Positions 41,422-45,151 of a DNA stretch of 45,151 nt are shown one piece after another. A program made the position numbers and the translations under genes. Origin of the DNA: Streptomyces sp. MMG1121. GTDB lineage: Bacteria; Actinomycetota; Actinomycetes; Streptomycetales; Streptomycetaceae. Numbering within the stretch: position 1 is the stretch's first letter; the number at the start of each line of letters is the position of its first letter. The stretch spans positions 1 to 45,151 of the forward strand of contig NZ_LGDV01000215.1 in the NCBI RefSeq assembly GCF_001280015.1, written 5' to 3'. Under the pieces are notes generated by a model. The model saw nothing but the letters and a program-made list of their open reading frames with translations, did no database searches and had not been told where the DNA came from.

Positions 41422-43488
41422 TCAGCGCCCGGTGGGCTCCGTCATGTCGAAACGCTCCAGGTCGCGCAGCCACGCCTGGGCGTTGCCGTCCGACGGGGCC
41501 CGCCAGTCGCCGCGCGGGGAGAGGGAGCCGCCTGCCGAGACCTTCGGACCGTTCGGCATCGCCGAGCGCTTGAACTGGGAGAAGCCGAAGAAGCGGCGGA
41601 TGAAGACCTCCAGCCAGCGGCGGATCTCCGGCAGGTCGTACGCCCCCCGGTCGGCCTCGGGGAAGCCGGGCGGCCAGGCGCCGGCCTCCTTCTCGTGCCA
41701 GGCGTGCCAGGCGAGAAAGGCGATCTTCGAGGGCCGGAAGCCGTAGCGCAGCACGTGGTAGAGGGTGAAGTCGTGCAGCGCGTACGGGCCGATCTTCGAC
41801 TCGGTGGACTGCATTTCCTCGCCCGGCACCAGTTCGGGGCTGATCTCGGTGTCCAGGATCGCGGCGAGGATCTTGCCGGTCTCGTCGTCGAACTGCCCGC
41901 TGCTGATGACCCACCGGATCAGATGCTGGATCAGCGTCTTCGGCACGCCCGAGTTGACGTTGTAGTGGCTCATCTGGTCGCCGACGCCGTACGTGCACCA
42001 GCCGAGCGCCAGCTCGGACAGGTCGCCGGTGCCGAGCACGATGCCGCCGCGCTGGTTGGCCAGCCGGAACAGGTAGTCGGTGCGCAGGCCCGCCTGGACG
42101 TTCTCGAAGGTGACGTCGTAGACCGGCTCACCGGAGGCGAAGGGGTGGTCCATCTCCTTCAGCATCAGCCGTGCGGTCGGCGTGATGTCCAGCTCGGCCG
42201 CGGTGACACCGAGCGCGCGCATCAGGCGGTGGGCGTTGTCCTTGGTGTGGTCGCTGGTGGCGAAGCCGGGCAGGGTGAAGGCCAGGATGTCGCTGCGCGG
42301 GCGGCCGGCGCGGTCCATCGCGCGGGCGGCGACGATCAGCGCGTGCGTGGAGTCGAGCCCGCCGGAGACGCCGATGACGACCTTGGGACCGCCGATCGAG
42401 GCGAGGCGCTGCTGGAGGCCGGCGACCTGGATGTTGTACGCCTCGTAGCAGTCCAGGGCGAGCCGGCCGGCGTCGGCGGGCACGAACGGGAAGCGCTCGA
42501 GGCGGCGGCGCAGGCCCAGGTCGGTGGTGGCCGGCGCGGAGAGCGCGAAGGACACCGTGCGGAAGTCGTCGGTGCGGGCGGCGTGGGTGCGGCGGTTGTC
42601 GTCGAAGGTGCCCATCCGCTGCCGTTCCTGGCGCAGCAGGTCGAGGTCGACGTCGGCCACCGCGTACTGCTCGCCGAGCGGGAAGCGCTCGGTCTCGGCC
42701 AGCAGCACCCCGTTCTCGTAGATCAGGGTCTGGCCGTCCCAGGACAGGTCGGTGGTCGACTCGCCGAGACCGGCCGCCGCGTACACGTAGGCGGCGTGGC
42801 AGCGCTCGGACGCCGAGCGGCACAGCAGCTTGCGGTCCTCGGCGCGGCCGACCGTGATGGGGCTGCCCGAGAGGTTGACGAGGACGGTCGCGCCGGCCAG
42901 TGCCGCCTCCGCGCTCGGCGGCACCGGGACCCACATGTCCTCGCAGATCTCCGCGTGCAGCACGAGACCGGGGACGTCGTCGGCCGCGAAGAGCAGGTCC
43001 ACGCCGAAGGGGATGTCCGCGCCGCCCAGCCGGATCGTTCCGCCGCGCTCGTCGTCGCCTCCGGCGAGCTGCCGGCGCTCATAGAACTCGCGGTAGTTCG
43101 GCGGGTACGACTTCGGCACGACGCCCAGGATCCGGCCGCGGTGCACGAGCACCGCGCAGTTGTAGATCCGGTTGCGGTGGCGCAGCGGGGCGCCGACGAC
43201 CAGCACCGGCAGCAGGTCGGCCGACTCGGCGACGACGGTGGCGAGCGCCTTCTCGACGTCGTCGAGCAGCGCGTCCTGGAGCAGCAGGTCCTCGATCGCG
43301 TACCCGGTCAGGCACAGCTCCGGGAACACGGCGACGGCCACGCCCTCCTCGGCGCACCGGCGGGCGTGGCGCAGGACGGAGGCGGCGTTGGCGGGCGGGT
43401 CGGCGATGACGGTGTGGCCGGTGCAGGCGGCGACACGTGCGAAGCCGTGCTGATAGATCGACCAGAAGCTCAACGGGACCTCACTCAC
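41422..43488 (-). CDS. nadE: Glutamine-dependent NAD+ synthetase
   Basis: Converts nicotinate adenine dinucleotide to NAD+ using ATP and glutamine, the last step of NAD synthesis. It is 688 aa, the length of the two-domain actinobacterial enzyme. The N-terminal carbon-nitrogen hydrolase (glutaminase) domain carries the Glu57 (FPELCLTGY), Lys126 ([16 protein letters not shown]) and Cys182 (HAEICEDMW) triad. The C-terminal synthetase domain has the ATP loop [17 protein letters not shown], then [37 protein letters not shown] and the helical tail ([20 protein letters not shown]). GTG start. It is monocistronic, with an 86-bp gap to the next gene. Confidence 0.97.
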   Translation of the reverse strand: MSEVPLSFWSIYQHGFARVAACTGHTVIADPPANAASVLRHARRCAEEGVAVAVFPELCLTGYAIEDLLLQDALLDDVEKALATVVAESADLLPVLVVGAPLRHRNRIYNCAVLVHRGRILGVVPKSYPPNYREFYERRQLAGGDDERGGTIRLGGADIPFGVDLLFAADDVPGLVLHAEICEDMWVPVPPSAEAALAGATVLVNLSGSPITVGRAEDRKLLCRSASERCHAAYVYAAAGLGESTTDLSWDGQTLIYENGVLLAETERFPLGEQYAVADVDLDLLRQERQRMGTFDDNRRTHAARTDDFRTVSFALSAPATTDLGLRRRLERFPFVPADAGRLALDCYEAYNIQVAGLQQRLASIGGPKVVIGVSGGLDSTHALIVAARAMDRAGRPRSDILAFTLPGFATSDHTKDNAHRLMRALGVTAAELDITPTARLMLKEMDHPFASGEPVYDVTFENVQAGLRTDYLFRLANQRGGIVLGTGDLSELALGWCTYGVGDQMSHYNVNSGVPKTLIQHLIRWVISSGQFDDETGKILAAILDTEISPELVPGEEMQSTESKIGPYALHDFTLYHVLRYGFRPSKIAFLAWHAWHEKEAGAWPPGFPEADRGAYDLPEIRRWLEVFIRRFFGFSQFKRSAMPNGPKVSAGGSLSPRGDWRAPSDGNAQAWLRDLERFDMTEPTGR

Positions 43489-43574
43489 GGCTCCACGACG
43501 TTCCTACAAGGGGAAGCCTAAAGGGGTCGCGCGAAGAGGGCCGGGGAGAGGGGGCGGGGAAGGTGCCGAGGAGG

Positions 43575-44093
43575 TCAGGACAGGCCCGACGCGCGGAGGA
43601 CCGCCTGCGCGGCCTCGTCGTCTATGCGGTGCCCGAGCCGGTCCAGGACGTCCGCGCCGTGGCGCAGCGTGCCGCGTTCCAGGGAGCGGCGCACGCCCGT
43701 GTCCAGCTCGTGCCAGAGCAGGGGGTTGGCGACGAGTATCCGGGGGTCGAGTTCCAGGATGTGGCCGTGGACGTCCCGCAGGACCAGATGCGAGGAGACG
43801 CCGTCGTACTGCCGTACGGCGGCCAGCGCGTCCGTGCGCACCACGCGCCGGCGCCAGGGCGTGCGCACCGCGAGCCAGCCGGGGCCCGCGCTCACCCGCT
43901 GCGGCAGCAGCACGACGCACACGGCGGCCGACAGGGCGGTCCACAGCAGGGCGCGCGGCGCGGTCAGGGTGCCGGCGTCCCAGTCGACCAGGAAGGCCAG
44001 CGTGGCGAAGAGGACGGCGCAGCCCACCGCGAGCCGGGCGCTGCCATGCCAGTGGCGGTCACCGGCGGTGCTCGCCGCTCCGCTCCGTCGCAT
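43575..44093 (-). CDS. Small membrane protein with PH-like domain
   Basis: Protein of 172 aa with two N-terminal helices (about 21-37 and 47-64) and a soluble C-terminus whose beta pattern (GPGWLAVRTPWRRRVVRTDALAAVRQYDGVSSHLVLRDVHGHILELDPRIL) is that of the bacterial PH-like domains found in many actinobacterial membrane proteins. No activity can be assigned. I chose ATG 44093: TAGCGT lies 7 nt upstream with no ribosome-binding site, matching leaderless expression. The longer upstream frame is a shadow of the neighbouring GNAT gene. It follows that gene on the same strand, 101 bp apart. Confidence 0.85.
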   Translation of the reverse strand: MRRSGAASTAGDRHWHGSARLAVGCAVLFATLAFLVDWDAGTLTAPRALLWTALSAAVCVVLLPQRVSAGPGWLAVRTPWRRRVVRTDALAAVRQYDGVSSHLVLRDVHGHILELDPRILVANPLLWHELDTGVRRSLERGTLRHGADVLDRLGHRIDDEAAQAVLRASGLS

Positions 44094-44106
44094 ACTGCCG
44101 ACGCTA
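44094..44106 (-). promoter_or_regulatory. Leaderless -10 element for the PH-like gene
   Basis: On the minus strand TAGCGT (44101-44106) is followed by 7 nt and ATG 44093. The hexamer is the same as before the P450 gene. Confidence 0.5.
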
Positions 44107-44194
44107 GGCGCCCCCGGGGGACCCGGCGACCGCTGCTGACGCACCCCTGACGCGGCCCGGCTCGATCCTGACGCGATCCTTACGCGCACCCCGG

Positions 44195-45007
44195 CTACGC
44201 GGTGAGCCTCCTGTGGCGTACCGGGCTCCCCGCGGCGTAATGGACGTACTCGCGGACCAGCCGGAAGCCCGCGTGCCAGGCCAGCAGGCGGCTGGCGCGG
44301 TTGTGCAGGGAGCAGTTCCAGCCGGGCCGGTGGCCGCGGGCGGTGATGTCCCGGCACAGGGCGGTGACGCAGGCCAGGGCGAGGTGATGGCGGCGGCGGT
44401 CGGGGACGGTGTAGACCGCCACGTCCTCGTACTCGGTGCCGCGGAAATAGGTGCAGGCCACCGCCAGGACGCGGCCGCTGCGGGTGACCGCGGCCCAGGC
44501 GTGTCCGCAGCCGGCGAGGCCGCGCGGTCCGCCCCAGCTGGCCGAGAGCCAGGAGGCGTCCGGGCCGAGGGCGCGCACGGCGTCGGCGTCCGACGGCTCC
44601 AGGCGCCGTACGGTCACCGCGTGCGGGACGGGCGCGGGCCGGGGCGGGGCCTGGAGCGTCCAGACCATGCGCTCCCACGGGGTGAGCCGGTCGAAGGCGG
44701 CGCCGAGCGCGGGCAGGAACCGGGCCGGGGCCTCGACCCGGTTGCCAGCCAGCGGGGCGAGGAGGCCGGGCGCGAGGTCCTCGGGGCTGCCGCGCAGCAC
44801 GACGTGGCCGGCGCAGGCGACGGCGACCGTGCGCGGCTGGACCGGCCGGTCGGCCCACCACCGGCCGATACCGGTGGCCAGCGCGTGCTCGCCGATCGTG
44901 GCGGGGCCGGGGGCGCCGGTGGGGAACCAGCGTGCGAGGGCCCGTGGATCCGGTGCCGGGATCTCGATCAACAGGAACTCCGCTTCGGTCGGTCCGGTGT
45001 TCTTCAT
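44195..45007 (-). CDS. GNAT-family N-acetyltransferase-like protein
   Basis: Protein of 270 aa. The C-terminal half shows a GNAT fold: VTVRRLEPSDADAVRAL, GRVLAVACTYFRGTEYEDVAVYTVPDRRRHHLALACVTALCRDITARG (beta-4, then the acetyl-CoA-binding loop with RRRHHLA in place of the usual RGxGxA) and WNCSLHNRASRLLAWHAGFRLVREYVHY. The N-terminal half (LLIEIPAPDPRALARWFP; LTPWERMVWTLQAPP) is probably a divergent second GNAT-like or substrate domain. The degenerate pyrophosphate loop is still compatible with CoA binding. Substrate unknown. ATG at 45007. It lies downstream of, and in line with, the partial gene at the window edge. Confidence 0.85.
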   Translation of the reverse strand: MKNTGPTEAEFLLIEIPAPDPRALARWFPTGAPGPATIGEHALATGIGRWWADRPVQPRTVAVACAGHVVLRGSPEDLAPGLLAPLAGNRVEAPARFLPALGAAFDRLTPWERMVWTLQAPPRPAPVPHAVTVRRLEPSDADAVRALGPDASWLSASWGGPRGLAGCGHAWAAVTRSGRVLAVACTYFRGTEYEDVAVYTVPDRRRHHLALACVTALCRDITARGHRPGWNCSLHNRASRLLAWHAGFRLVREYVHYAAGSPVRHRRLTA

Positions 45008-45053
45008 TCCGGCGGTCCGGCGGTCCGGGTGCTCCCGCCGAGGCGCCGGAGGT

Positions 45054-45151
45054 TCAGGCGGTGCGGCCGACCAGCAGGTCCGCCAGCTTGTTCAGGCGGC
45101 GGACCGTGCGGTCCTCCGTCGCGGCCGGTGCCGGGGCGACCCGCTCGTCGC
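45054..45151 (-). CDS. 3' end of an unidentified gene (truncated by the window edge)
   Basis: The minus-strand frame reading DERVAPAPAATEDRTVRRLNKLADLLVGRTA and then a TGA stop has strongly biased codons and looks like a real C-terminus. Only about 32 residues are visible, so the family cannot be named. It ends 46 bp before the GNAT gene on the same strand. Confidence 0.6.
   Translation of the reverse strand, partial: DERVAPAPAATEDRTVRRLNKLADLLVGRTA

Noticed and set aside
43938..44861. Upstream extension of the PH-like gene frame over the GNAT gene
   Set aside because: The extension is Pro/Arg-rich shadow sequence, and a leaderless promoter sits just before ATG 44093.
1..45151. tRNA, rRNA, CRISPR arrays, prophage or insertion-sequence genes
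   Set aside because: Reading both strands I found no cloverleaf-like segment, spaced repeat array, transposase or integrase.

Overview
The window is a piece of a Streptomyces chromosome, or that of a very close relative. The DNA is strongly GC-rich, with third codon positions almost always G or C. GTG starts are frequent, paired genes overlap as ATGA or GTGA, several starts carry a -10 hexamer 6-7 nt upstream with no Shine-Dalgarno (leaderless pattern), and the families and gene order are those of an actinomycete core genome (purA; ybaB-recR; ask-asd; SURF1; glutamine-dependent nadE). I see no tRNA, rRNA, CRISPR array or insertion sequence.

Layout. 1-4.2 kb: two tandem, clearly duplicated NarL-type two-component pairs. 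4.2-8.5 kb: a cytochrome P450, then an ABC exporter (permease and ATPase) divergent from a GbsR/MarR-like regulator with a palindromic candidate operator between them. 8.6-11.1 kb: an APC permease and a degenerate diacylglycerol-kinase-like protein. 11.1-14.5 kb: purA behind a structured leader, then a Tat-exported 5'-nucleotidase. 14.6-17.8 kb is the most accessory-looking part. It holds a 500-aa protein with a contractile-injection-system-cargo-like N-terminus and a possible ADP-ribosyltransferase-like body, an XRE/DUF397 pair, and a small orphan protein. 17.8-20.7 kb: a hypothetical protein, a GntR regulator and a class III aminotransferase. 20.9-25.3 kb: a membrane Ser/Thr kinase, a membrane-anchored PstS-like binding protein with an unknown N-terminal domain, and a SLATT-type two-TM protein. 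25.5-30.5 kb: ybaB, recR, a DUF5063 protein, a TauE/SafE permease, ask and asd. 30.5-32.9 kb: a regulatory intergenic region, an ECF sigma factor and its membrane partner. 32.9-38.4 kb: SURF1, a methyltransferase, an S9 peptidase and a two-RCK membrane protein. 38.5-45.2 kb: a YraQ-type permease with its TIGR03943 partner, a remarkable 30-bp perfect inverted repeat, a membrane protein, nadE, a PH-like membrane protein, a GNAT protein and the 3' end of one more gene.

How parts work together. ask and asd encode the first two steps of the aspartate pathway and form an operon. Each histidine kinase is translationally coupled to its response regulator. The kinase, PstS-like and SLATT genes put three membrane signalling-type proteins side by side. 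The YraQ and TIGR03943 genes overlap and are likely one metal- or metalloid-related membrane system. The XRE, DUF397 and putative effector genes lie in one direction, and the regulator pair may control the effector. The observations most worth a second look are the putative injection-system effector, the 30-bp inverted repeat at 40.3 kb, the structured purA leader, and the asd-sigma intergenic region with a DasR-like palindrome and a possible small RNA.
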